A stretch of 55,718 nucleotides of DNA. Source: Streptomyces aurantiacus. GTDB lineage: Bacteria; Actinomycetota; Actinomycetes; Streptomycetales; Streptomycetaceae. Location of the stretch: the NCBI RefSeq assembly GCF_001418335.1, contig NZ_LIPP01000017.1, forward strand, positions 1 through 55,718, in the 5' to 3' direction. The notes beneath the pieces were generated by a model, which made no database searches, had not been told where the DNA came from, and saw nothing but the letters and a program-made list of their open reading frames with translations. Both the position numbers and the translations under genes were made by a program. This document shows, piece after piece, positions 8,268 to 15,819 of this stretch (position 1 is its first letter; each line of letters opens with the position of its first letter).

Positions 8268-9623
8268 TCACGTCACAGGCCGGAGTGCGGGGCTCGGACT
8301 GTTCTGGAAGAGATTGATCCGGTCGAGTTTGCGGGCCCTGAGATCGGGGTCGCGTACGCCCATGCCGCCGCGGTCGGCGAGGCAGAGCACACCGACCTTT
8401 CCCTGGTGGAGGTTGGCGGCCACGGCGTGGGTGGCGTCGCCCACCGCGGCGAGGGGGTAGGTCCGGGAGAGCACGGGATGAATGCTGCCCCGGACGACGA
8501 GTTCGTTGGCGGCCCATGCCTCGCGGTAGTTCGCCATGTGCGAGCCGATGACGCGCTTGACGTGCATCCACAGATGGCGGTTGTCGTAGCTGTGCTGATA
8601 GCCGGTGGTCGAGGCGCAGGTGACCACGCTCCCGCCGCGGGCGGCGACCATCACACTGACTCCGAAGGTGTCCCGGCCCGGATGCTCGATGACGATGTCC
8701 GGGTCGTCCCCCGCCAACTTGCGGATGGCGCCGCGGAATCGGCTCCAGTCGCTGAGGCGGGGGCGGTCCTGCTCGTCCCAGAAGACGAAGTTCTCCGCGG
8801 CCCGGTCGATGACCAGCTCGGCCCCCATCCGGCGGCACAGGTCGGCCTTGGCCTGTGACGACACGACACAGACAGGTATGGCGCCTCCATTGAGGGCCAG
8901 TTGGGTCGCGTAGGCGCCGAGCCCACCGGCGGCTCCCCAGATCAGGACGCGCTCGCCCTGCTTCATCGCCGCCCCGTGATGGGACACCAACTGGCGGTAC
9001 GCGGTGGAGAGTCCCACACCCAAGGAGGCGGCCTCCTCCCAGGTGAGGTGGGCGGGCTTCGGCATCAGCTGGTTCGCCTTGACCAGGGAGATTTCGGCGA
9101 GGCCGCCGAAGTTCGTCTCGTACCCCCAGACCCGCTGGCCGGGGTCGAGCAGCGTGTCGTCGTGTCCTCCCGGGGTCTGCAGGTCCGGCTGGAGGCAGTG
9201 CGCGACGACCTCGTCACCCGGCTTCCACTCGCGTACCCCCGGTCCGGTGCGCAGCACGACTCCGGAGAGGTCGGAGCCGAGCACGTGGTACGGCAGGTCG
9301 TGCCGGGCCCCTTCGGGCGAGGTCCGGCCGAACGTACGCAGGAAGCGGAAGGTGGGAACGGGCTCGAACAGGGCCGACCACACGGTGTTGTAGTTGATGG
9401 AGCTGGCCATGGTGGCGATGAGCGCCTCGCCGTGCTGCAGCTCCGGGGTGGCGACCTCCTGCACGTGGACGGTCCTGCGGGGGTCCCGCCGGTCGACGGG
9501 GGTCCGGGCGAGGGACTGCTGCTCCGCCGCGAGGACGACGGCGGCCCGGTAGCCGGCCGGGACGTCGCAGGCGGCGATGGCCAGCGGGTCGTCCGTCGCC
9601 GCGGCGTCACGAAGTCGGCTCAT
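8268..9623 (-). CDS. ccr: Crotonyl-CoA carboxylase/reductase (alkylmalonyl-CoA extender synthesis)
   Basis: A 451-residue medium-chain dehydrogenase/reductase of the CCR family. Family signatures include SSINYNTVWSALFEPV, VWGYETNFGGLAE, the NADPH-binding WGAAGGLGAYATQLA, IEHPGRDTFG, IGSHMANYREAW and NLHQGKVGVLCLA. CCRs reduce an alpha,beta-unsaturated acyl-CoA with NADPH while fixing CO2, giving an alkylmalonyl-CoA. The Asn, Glu and His in the first, second and fifth motifs, which I take to be the CO2-binding residues, appear kept. The ATG at 9623 overlaps the KS-CLF stop as ATGA, so it is the third coupled gene of the operon. With its partners it corresponds to TcsC/AllR of FK506 producers. 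Without a partner dehydrogenase in view, a saturated side chain (for example propyl or longer) is more likely than allyl. Confidence 0.93.
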   Translation of the reverse strand: MSRLRDAAATDDPLAIAACDVPAGYRAAVVLAAEQQSLARTPVDRRDPRRTVHVQEVATPELQHGEALIATMASSINYNTVWSALFEPVPTFRFLRTFGRTSPEGARHDLPYHVLGSDLSGVVLRTGPGVREWKPGDEVVAHCLQPDLQTPGGHDDTLLDPGQRVWGYETNFGGLAEISLVKANQLMPKPAHLTWEEAASLGVGLSTAYRQLVSHHGAAMKQGERVLIWGAAGGLGAYATQLALNGGAIPVCVVSSQAKADLCRRMGAELVIDRAAENFVFWDEQDRPRLSDWSRFRGAIRKLAGDDPDIVIEHPGRDTFGVSVMVAARGGSVVTCASTTGYQHSYDNRHLWMHVKRVIGSHMANYREAWAANELVVRGSIHPVLSRTYPLAAVGDATHAVAANLHQGKVGVLCLADRGGMGVRDPDLRARKLDRINLFQNSPSPALRPVT

Positions 9624-12043
9624 CGGCTGGTCCTTGTCTGCCGGCGGGGCGGGCCGTCGGTGACGCGGCTGACGGTGATCAGGGGTCCTGGTTCGCCGCT
9701 CACCGGCCCGGCCACGACGTCGGTGGTGTCGGGGGTGTCGGGGGTGTCGGCGTGCAGCGCGCGGATCACGGCGAGGACACCGTCGGCGCCGAGGAAGGTC
9801 TCCTCCGTCGTACGGTCGCCCCCGCACGCGAAGTCCACCGGCGGGTGGGGTGTACGCGACCAGGCCGTACGGAGCCGGGCGAGCGGCCGGAGTCCGTGTG
9901 CGCGGGCGACGGACTCCCGGCTCAGGGCGAGCAGGAACGCCCCTTCGGCGATCCGCTCGGGCTCGACACCCATGAAGCGGGCGAACTCGGGCCGGCTGGT
10001 GGCGCTGACACCGAGGACGAGCGCCATGTCGAGCTCACCGCGGGCCAGTTGCCGGGCCGCGGTGTGCACGGCGGTGAGCCCGCTGGTGACGCCGGTGTCC
10101 ACCAGCATGGTGGGGCCGCCCAGGTCGTAGCGGTTGGCGATACGGGCCGGGACGACGTTGGGCAGGATCCCCGGCAGCGTGTCCTTCGTGGTCGGCGGGG
10201 TCGCGGACCGTACCTCGGCGAGACAGCCGGCGAACGCCGTACGGTCGGCTCCTTCGAGGACGCCGTCCACCTCGGCGGCGTGGCATCGTACGAGGTGGTC
10301 CGACGCGGCCGGCGACGGGCCGACGGCGGCCGCGACGACCCCGGTGGTGAGGCGCGTAGGAGCCCACAGTTCGCCGTGCTCGGCGCTGAACAGGGCCGCC
10401 ACCCGCAGGGCCATGAGCTGGCTCGGGTCGGTGGCCCGCACGGTGGGCGGGGGCAGGCGGACATCCTGGAACGGCGGCGCCGGATACCGGGGGCCGAACG
10501 TGCGGGGTCCTGGCGGACGACCGTCGCGCAGCAGCCGTGCCAGTTCCGCGGGGTCCGGGTCTCCGGGCAGGTGGGCGGTCCAGGCGAGGAGGACCACCGG
10601 GTCGGACTCCGGAGCCGGGACGCGCCGGGCCGGCCGTGCCGTGGCACGGTCGCCGATCAGCAGATGGGCGTTGGTCCCGCCGAAGCCGAAGGCGGAGACG
10701 CCCGCGATCCTGGGGCGGCGGCCGTCCTCGGGCCAGGGGACGTCGGTGACGGGCACGCGCACCAGGTCGTCGGCCCGCGCGGTCGGTCCTGGCTCGGTGT
10801 AGCGGCGCTGTGCCGGGATCGTTCCCTGCCGCAGCGCCGTCAGGGCGTGGATGACCGAGACCACTCCGGCACTCCAACCGGTGTGCCCGAGCAGCGACTT
10901 GTTGGACGCGCACCAGACGCCGCCCGGGGCCGTCACGTCGCCGAGCGTTCCCAGCTCCACCGCGTCGCCGACCGCCGTGCCCGTTCCGTGCGCGATCACC
11001 CAGTCGATGTCGTCCGCGGCCAGACCGGCGTCCTGCCGGGCACGGTCGAGACACCGGCGCTGACCGGCCGGATTGGGTGCGTAGATCGCCGTACCCCTGC
11101 CGTCCGAGGAGCGGCCGAACCCCAGCAGGACGCCGAGCACCGGATCGCCGTCCTCGACGGCCCGGTCCAGGCGCTTGAGCGCGACGACCCCCGCGCTGTC
11201 GGAGAACAGGGTCCCGTCCGCGTGCCGGTCGAACGCGCGCACGTCTCCGCTGGGGCTCAGCCCGCGCAGTTTGGCGAAGGCGACGTTGTAGCGCGGCGTC
11301 ACCCCCGACACCCCGCCGCAGTAGGCGATGTCGCTGGTCCCGTCCAGCAGGCTCGTGACTCCGAGGCCGATCGCGTACAGCGACGACGAACAGGCGGCGT
11401 CGACCACGGAGAACTCGCAGTCGTCGGGCAGCAGTCCGGCCGCCGCGGCCCGCGCGACCCGATGGGGCAGCGTGTCCTGCGGCTGCCCGCCGCCGTGCCC
11501 GTGATGACGCCCCAGCAGGCCGCGCAGCCGTTCTTCGGCCTCGGCCCGCCGTGCGGGGTCGTCCCGGTGCAGATGTTCGGCGGTGTGCCGGGCGACGGAC
11601 TCGGTCAGGACCGCCTCGTCGGTGCGCTGTCCGACGAGGGTGCTGCTGCCGACGTAGTAGGAGTACCGGTCGGTGGGGCGGGTGGTGACGGTCTCCCCCG
11701 CCTGCAGCAGACAGTGCCGGAGCCAGACCGGGTTCTGCTCGGTGGCCGGGACGACACCGGCCGCGATCTCCTCGGCAAGCCGGGGGTGCGGCCGGAAGTC
11801 GTGCAGGAAACCGGAGGTGCGGACGTAGCCGCGGTCCTCGGCGGCGGGGTCCGGGGACCAGAAGGAGTCCAGCCGGTAGCGGTTCGACGGCTCCTCGAAC
11901 ACGGGCCGGTCGTCGCACAGGAGCTTCCACAGCTCCTCCGGGTCGCAGGCCCCCGGAACGGCGATGCCCATGCCCACCACGGCGACGCTGTCGCCGTGGG
12001 CGCCGTCGTCGGCCGGGCCGCGAGGGGTCATGGGCCGGCTCAC
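9620..12043 (-). CDS. KS-CLF didomain ketosynthase (TcsB/AllK-like)
   Basis: An 807-residue protein with two thiolase-fold halves. The N-terminal KS (about 18-470) has Cys218 in DAACSSS, His352 in HGTGT and His387 in KSLLGH and looks active. The C-terminal half (about 475-775) aligns as a chain-length-factor-like KS: its nucleophile region reads DTGVTSGL near residue 648, without cysteine. KS-CLF fusions are known from PUFA synthases and from FK506 extender loci, where TcsB works with the AT-ACP protein. Here it probably performs one Claisen condensation on the AT-ACP partner to make a beta-ketoacyl-ACP that becomes the CCR substrate. No KR or DH lies in the operon, so those steps must come from fatty acid synthase (inference). 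It starts with GTG at 12043, overlapping the AT-ACP stop as GTGA. The C-terminal tail has a DTP repeat. Confidence 0.92.
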   Translation of the reverse strand: MSRPMTPRGPADDGAHGDSVAVVGMGIAVPGACDPEELWKLLCDDRPVFEEPSNRYRLDSFWSPDPAAEDRGYVRTSGFLHDFRPHPRLAEEIAAGVVPATEQNPVWLRHCLLQAGETVTTRPTDRYSYYVGSSTLVGQRTDEAVLTESVARHTAEHLHRDDPARRAEAEERLRGLLGRHHGHGGGQPQDTLPHRVARAAAAGLLPDDCEFSVVDAACSSSLYAIGLGVTSLLDGTSDIAYCGGVSGVTPRYNVAFAKLRGLSPSGDVRAFDRHADGTLFSDSAGVVALKRLDRAVEDGDPVLGVLLGFGRSSDGRGTAIYAPNPAGQRRCLDRARQDAGLAADDIDWVIAHGTGTAVGDAVELGTLGDVTAPGGVWCASNKSLLGHTGWSAGVVSVIHALTALRQGTIPAQRRYTEPGPTARADDLVRVPVTDVPWPEDGRRPRIAGVSAFGFGGTNAHLLIGDRATARPARRVPAPESDPVVLLAWTAHLPGDPDPAELARLLRDGRPPGPRTFGPRYPAPPFQDVRLPPPTVRATDPSQLMALRVAALFSAEHGELWAPTRLTTGVVAAAVGPSPAASDHLVRCHAAEVDGVLEGADRTAFAGCLAEVRSATPPTTKDTLPGILPNVVPARIANRYDLGGPTMLVDTGVTSGLTAVHTAARQLARGELDMALVLGVSATSRPEFARFMGVEPERIAEGAFLLALSRESVARAHGLRPLARLRTAWSRTPHPPVDFACGGDRTTEETFLGADGVLAVIRALHADTPDTPDTTDVVAGPVSGEPGPLITVSRVTDGPPRRQTRTSR

Positions 12044-13338
12044 CGCCGCTCGGACGCGGGGGCGGCGCCGTCGCGCACCAGGCCGGTGACGAGCGTGGCC
12101 AACTCCGCGACGGTGTCGTAGTTTCCCGCGTTGGCCACATGGAACATGTCGCTCAGGTCGTACGTCCGCAGCGCACGCTCCAGCAGTTCGGTCATCGCCA
12201 GGGAGTCGACGCCGAGGTCGGCCTGGAAGTCGGCGTCGTCGGTGATCACCTCCGGCGGGTATTCAAGGATCTCGGCGCACACGGCACGCACGGTTTCGAG
12301 GATGTCCGCGTCGGCCACGGTCGCGGCTGCGGCCGTCTCCGCGACCGGGGCGGCGTCGGCCACGGCGGAGTGCAGAACGGGCCGCAGCCGGTCGGAGAGA
12401 TCGGACGTCACCGTGCTCTCGCGGAGCGGTGCCGCGGTGACCGCCGAGGGCAGCGAGGTGGACACGATCCGGGTGAGGACGTCCAGCGCGCCGCACTCCA
12501 CGAAGGTCGTGACGCCCTCGGCGTGCAGCGCGTGCACGGCTTCGTGGAAGCGCACCGGCCGGGTCATGTCGGCCACCATCAGCTCGACGACATCGTCGGC
12601 CGCGGTCAGGAAGCGGCCGAGGCCGTGGGAGTAGAAGAAGCGCTCGCGGGGCGCGGACATCCGTACGGTCCGCATCGTCGTCGCGTAAAGGGCACTCGCC
12701 TCGGCCAGCTGCGGGGTGTGGAAGGGGCCGGGGACGCTCAGCCGGGACGTGCGGATCCCCACCTCCCGCGCCGCCTGTCGCACTTTCTCCAGCTCCGCCC
12801 CGGCGCCGCTGACCACCGACTGTTTCGTGGCGTTGTGCGCCGATACGGCCGTCGTGGCGGCGCCGGCCGAAGCGATCAGTTCCTTGGCGCGGGCCGGGTC
12901 TGTGCCCACCGCCAGCATGCCGCCCACGGGCGGCGGTGCCTTGCGCAGCGTGGCATGGCGTTCGCACACCGCCCTGGCCGCGTCGGCCGGGGTGAAGACG
13001 CCGGCGACGGCCAGGGCGCCGAACTCGCCGAGGCTGTGCCCGAGGACATGATCGGGTGTCAGTCCGTAGCGGGACTCCAGGAGCGCCGCCAGGGCGACGG
13101 ACGTCGCGAGGATGGCCACGTCGAGACGCTCGTGGTCGGACTCCAGCAGCTGCCCCAGCGCGGGAGCGTCCGGAGAGAACAACAGCGGTTGGACCGGCTT
13201 GAGCTGGTACTCCGCGGCGACCGCGTCGATCTCCGCCACGCGGTCCGAGATCCGGTCGGCGTCCGCGCCGAGGCCGGCGAAGACGCCCGGCAGATACGAT
13301 CCTTGGCCGGGGAAGAGGAACGCCACCCCACTGCTCAT
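12040..13338 (-). CDS. Acyltransferase-acyl carrier protein didomain (TcsA/AllA-like)
   Basis: A 432-residue AT-ACP fusion. The AT (about 1-300) begins FLFPGQGSYLPG, has the nucleophile Ser102 in GHSLGE and the motif VPGPFHTP where modular ATs carry HAFH/YASH. A linker rich in Ala/Val leads to the ACP (about 345-420) with the phosphopantetheine site Ser379 in DLGVDSLAM. In FK506 producers the equivalent protein loads itself and works with the KS-CLF and CCR. The ATG at 13338 has AAAGGATG about 8 nt upstream; the frame stays open further up but without conserved sequence. It is the first gene of the operon AT-ACP > KS-CLF > CCR with 4-bp overlaps throughout, implying fixed stoichiometry. The promoter should lie in 13.34-13.56 kb. 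Confidence 0.92.
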   Translation of the reverse strand: MSSGVAFLFPGQGSYLPGVFAGLGADADRISDRVAEIDAVAAEYQLKPVQPLLFSPDAPALGQLLESDHERLDVAILATSVALAALLESRYGLTPDHVLGHSLGEFGALAVAGVFTPADAARAVCERHATLRKAPPPVGGMLAVGTDPARAKELIASAGAATTAVSAHNATKQSVVSGAGAELEKVRQAAREVGIRTSRLSVPGPFHTPQLAEASALYATTMRTVRMSAPRERFFYSHGLGRFLTAADDVVELMVADMTRPVRFHEAVHALHAEGVTTFVECGALDVLTRIVSTSLPSAVTAAPLRESTVTSDLSDRLRPVLHSAVADAAPVAETAAAATVADADILETVRAVCAEILEYPPEVITDDADFQADLGVDSLAMTELLERALRTYDLSDMFHVANAGNYDTVAELATLVTGLVRDGAAPASERR

Positions 13339-13762
13339 GTGATCATCCTTTCGTCGGGGATGGCCCGGGACGAGTGCGTGCGAGACCGCGGAGGCGGCGG
13401 CGTCCGTGGTGGGCCGCGCGGCTGTGCTGTCCACCGCTGAACCCGGCACGGAGAACGCTGCCTCGTGTCAACGGCGACGCGTCGAGCCTAGGAGGGGGCC
13501 GTCGAGGCGTCAGCCCCTAAAAGGGCGGTGCCCACCCCTAATTGAGAGTGGGGTGTCTCTCGGAGGTGAAGTCTCGGAAGTCCGGTGTCCGGTTACGTGC
13601 CCGGTGTCGCGGCGAGCCGGACGGCGGCGGCACCGGATGCGGCTCGTACGCGTATGCCGTCGGCCACCGCCCGGGGGCGCGTGCGGTGGCCGACGGCGGT
13701 CGCGGAGTCCGTGCCGGCCGGTACCCGCTACGCGGCCACGCGGGTCTGCCCGGCCACGCGGG
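13339..13762. promoter_or_regulatory. Upstream region of the AT-ACP operon
   Basis: Noncoding 424 bp between the DUF5988 stop and the AT-ACP start. It holds the paired CCCCTAA motif (13514-13541) and an inverted repeat CACCCC...GGGGTG (about 13533-13555) around an AT-richer TAATTGAGAG. I see no gene and no clear terminator for the upstream DUF5988 gene. Confidence 0.5.
13514..13541 (-). promoter_or_regulatory. Paired TTAGGGG direct repeats, 21 bp apart (candidate activator site)
   Basis: CCCCTAA occurs at 13514-13520 and 13535-13541, which is TTAGGGG twice in the same orientation on the AT-ACP coding strand, exactly 21 bp start to start. SARP targets are direct heptamer repeats spaced about one or two helical turns near -35. 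The same pair with the same spacing recurs at 14057-14087. Confidence 0.45.
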
Positions 13763-13978
13763 CTACTCGGCCACGTAGGTGTGCCGGCTCCAGATGAAGA
13801 CCACCAGATCCCGGCCCTGTCGGCGGATGAGTTTCGCGGTCGGTTCGAAGTGTTCCCAGCGGTTTCCGTTCAGCAGCCGGAACTTGCTGCCGATGTCCGG
13901 CACGTACCGGAGCCGCTCCGTCTCCGGGAGGAAACCCGGACCGCCGGTGAGGATGGCATTCGGCTCGTGAGTGACCAT
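13763..13978 (-). CDS. DUF5988 family protein
   Basis: A 71-residue protein beginning MVTHEPNAILTGGP and containing LRYVPDI, KFRLLNGNRWEHFEPT and VFIWSRHTYVAE, the pattern I know from DUF5988, small actinobacterial proteins often found beside natural-product genes. The function is unknown. The ATG at 13978 has GGAAGG about 8 nt upstream. Transcription is leftward, 116 bp downstream of the DUF4916 gene and upstream of the AT-ACP operon. No signal peptide, membrane helix or cysteine pair is seen; the aromatic C-terminal half suggests a small beta-rich fold (inference). Confidence 0.75.
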   Translation of the reverse strand: MVTHEPNAILTGGPGFLPETERLRYVPDIGSKFRLLNGNRWEHFEPTAKLIRRQGRDLVVFIWSRHTYVAE

Positions 13979-13988
13979 GCACGCCGCC

Positions 13989-14035
13989 TTCCGTGGTTGG
14001 AACCTGGGAGAAATTCCACCATCCGGTCCACGGAA
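13989..14035. promoter_or_regulatory. Nested inverted repeat in the DUF5988 leader
   Basis: TTCCGTGG (13989-13996) pairs with CCACGGAA (14028-14035), and inside it TGGAA (13998-14002) pairs with TTCCA (14014-14018). It lies 10 bp upstream of the DUF5988 start and could be an operator or a leader hairpin covering the ribosome site. Confidence 0.35.
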
Positions 14036-14056
14036 GTGGTGCATTCCCGGCGGAAG

Positions 14057-14087
14057 CTAGGGGGTCACGAAGCCGAGTTAGGGGGTC
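14057..14087 (+). promoter_or_regulatory. Paired (C/T)TAGGGGGTC repeats, 21 bp apart
   Basis: CTAGGGGGTC at 14057 and TTAGGGGGTC at 14078 are direct repeats exactly 21 bp apart in the gap between the DUF4916 stop and the DUF5988 start. They match the TTAGGGG pair upstream of the AT-ACP operon in core sequence and spacing, but point away from the DUF5988 gene. Confidence 0.4.
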
Positions 14088-14094
14088 CCGTGCG

Positions 14095-14631
14095 TCAGAA
14101 CAGGCAGCCCACATGCGCGAGGGCCTGCTTGAGCAGGGCGCCGTGGCCGCCGTGCATCTCGTTGAGGACCATGGCGGACGAGGCCTCCTCGGGGCTGAAC
14201 CAGACCAGGTCGAGGGCGTCCTGACGGGGACGGCAGTCGCCGGTCACCGGGACGATGTAGGCGAGGGACACCGCGTGCTGGCGGGGGTCGTGGAAGGGTG
14301 TCGCCCCCAGCGTCGGGAAGTACTCGGCGACGGTGAAGGGCTGCAGCGAGGCCGGGACCCGGGGCAGCGCGACAGGGCCGAGGTCCTTCTCCAGATGGCG
14401 CAGAAGAGCGTCCCTGACCCGCTCGTGGTGCAGCACCCGGCCGGAGACGAGCGCGCGGCTGACCGCCCCGCCCGACCCCATGCGGAGCAGCAGTCCGATG
14501 CTGGTCACTTCGCCGCTGTCGTCGACGCGTACCGGTACGGCCTCGACGTACAGGATCGGCATGCGGGACCGCGCCTGTTCCAGTTCGTCGTGTGGCAGCC
14601 AGCCGGGCGTGGTTTCGGTCATGTCAGACAT
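14095..14631 (-). CDS. DUF4916 family NUDIX-like protein
   Basis: A 178-residue protein with the opening WLPHDELEQARSRMPILYVEAVPVRVDDSGEV and the later FTVAEYFPT...PFHDPRQHAVSLAYIVPVTGDCRPRQDALDLVW, a pattern I recognise as the actinobacterial DUF4916 branch of the NUDIX superfamily. The Nudix box is present in altered form: GRVLHHERVRDALLRHLEKDLG keeps the G-x5-E-x7-R spacing but has His for the first Glu of the usual REUxEE, so metal-dependent pyrophosphatase activity is uncertain. The ATG at 14631 has only a weak ribosome site. Its role here is unknown; it separates the polyketide block from the siderophore transport operon. Confidence 0.8.
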   Translation of the reverse strand: MSDMTETTPGWLPHDELEQARSRMPILYVEAVPVRVDDSGEVTSIGLLLRMGSGGAVSRALVSGRVLHHERVRDALLRHLEKDLGPVALPRVPASLQPFTVAEYFPTLGATPFHDPRQHAVSLAYIVPVTGDCRPRQDALDLVWFSPEEASSAMVLNEMHGGHGALLKQALAHVGCLF

Positions 14632-14757
14632 TGCTTGATCATACTTTCAGCGTCCGGTGTCGCGAGCGTGTCGCCCGACACAGCGAATCCGGGACCACGG
14701 TCGTCCGTGACCCCGGACCTTCTGTCCGCTTCTCCCCGCGGCGACGCGGGATCACTC

Positions 14758-15819
14758 TCAAGAGGCCGGTTCGGTCACCTTCGTGGCGGTGTCGCCGTCG
14801 ACGGCCGCGGCCAGCTGCGGTACCAGTCGCTCCAGCATGTACGGCAGGCTCAGTACCGAGACGAAGGACACGGAGTTGCCGTAGTCGCCGGCCTCCTCCA
14901 CGAGGACCTCACGTCCCTGCTTCGCCACGTCCAGGTCGGCGTAGAGCGCGTTCTTGTGCAGTTTCGCCTCGTCCTTCGCCCGGTCCGCGACGATCCACAC
15001 GATGGCGTCGGTGTCCAGCAGATCGGTGCGTTCCTTGCTGATGTTGGCGCCGAACTTGTCACCGATGACCTTGTCCAGGTCCGTCGGCAGCTTGAAGCCG
15101 AGGTCGGTCAGCACCCGCGAGCGCGAGTCCTGGCTGCCGAAGACGAAGGTGCCCTCGTACGGCGTCGCCATCACGGCGCTGGCCCCGGCGAACTTCGGAT
15201 TGTCCTTGGCGGCGGTCGCGAAGTCGGACTCGACGCCCTTCACCAGGTCCTTCGCCTCGGCGTCCTGGCCGAGCGCCTTGCCGATGATCTCGGTCTGCTG
15301 CTGCCACGGCACCCCGAAGTCGTTGTACTGCTTCGGCTGGGCCACGACCGGAGCGAACTTGGAGAGGGTCGTGTACTGGTCCTTCGTGAGGCCGCCGTAG
15401 ACCGCGAGGATCAGGTCGGGCCTGAGCGCGGCGATCTTCTCGGTCTGCGGGCCCGTGCCGGTGTCCTTCAGTACGGTCGGGACCTTCCCGCTGCCCAGTT
15501 TGTCCGTGGCCCAGGGGCCGATGGCGCCCTTGTAGCCGCCGAGCCACTCGGTGGTTCCGACGGGCACCTTGCCGAGGGCCAGGACGGCGTCCTGGTCGGT
15601 CAGCCCGACCGTGACGATCCGCTTCGGCTCGGACTTGACGGTGGTGCTGCCGTATTTGTGGGCGAGCGTCACCGGGAAGGCGCTGTTCTCGGACGCGGAC
15701 TTGTCCGAGCCGGCCGCGTCGGAGTCGTCGTCGGAGCCGCAGGCCGCTGCGGTGCTGAACAGGAGGAGCGCGGAGGCGAGCGCCGCGACGAGGCGTGCGC
15801 CTCTGGAAGAGCCGGGCAT
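14758..15819 (-). CDS. Iron-siderophore ABC transporter substrate-binding lipoprotein
   Basis: A 353-residue lipoprotein. A basic n-region and hydrophobic core lead to a lipobox ending STAAAC with lipid anchor Cys27, followed by an acidic flexible tether. The rest is a two-lobe FecB/TroA-type helical-backbone binding protein (KRIVTVGLTDQDAVLALGKVPVGTTEW; AALRPDLILAVYGGLTKDQY). Outside the membrane it should bind the ferric hydroxamate and hand it to the FecCD-type permease pair encoded at 23.0-25.2 kb. The ATG overlaps the stop of the upstream exporter gene by one base (TGATG). It is the last gene of the operon exporter-B > exporter-A > SBP, whose promoter carries the iron box at 19386. The gene set resembles cchF-G of the coelichelin cluster. 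Confidence 0.93.
   Translation of the reverse strand: MPGSSRGARLVAALASALLLFSTAAACGSDDDSDAAGSDKSASENSAFPVTLAHKYGSTTVKSEPKRIVTVGLTDQDAVLALGKVPVGTTEWLGGYKGAIGPWATDKLGSGKVPTVLKDTGTGPQTEKIAALRPDLILAVYGGLTKDQYTTLSKFAPVVAQPKQYNDFGVPWQQQTEIIGKALGQDAEAKDLVKGVESDFATAAKDNPKFAGASAVMATPYEGTFVFGSQDSRSRVLTDLGFKLPTDLDKVIGDKFGANISKERTDLLDTDAIVWIVADRAKDEAKLHKNALYADLDVAKQGREVLVEEAGDYGNSVSFVSVLSLPYMLERLVPQLAAAVDGDTATKVTEPAS

Noticed and set aside
9620..13338. PUFA synthase genes
   Set aside because: KS-CLF and AT-ACP fusions do recall PfaC-like proteins, but there is no tandem ACP array, no fused KR, no DH pair and no PfaD-like enoyl reductase, and a CCR is coupled instead. The FK506 extender-unit reading fits better.
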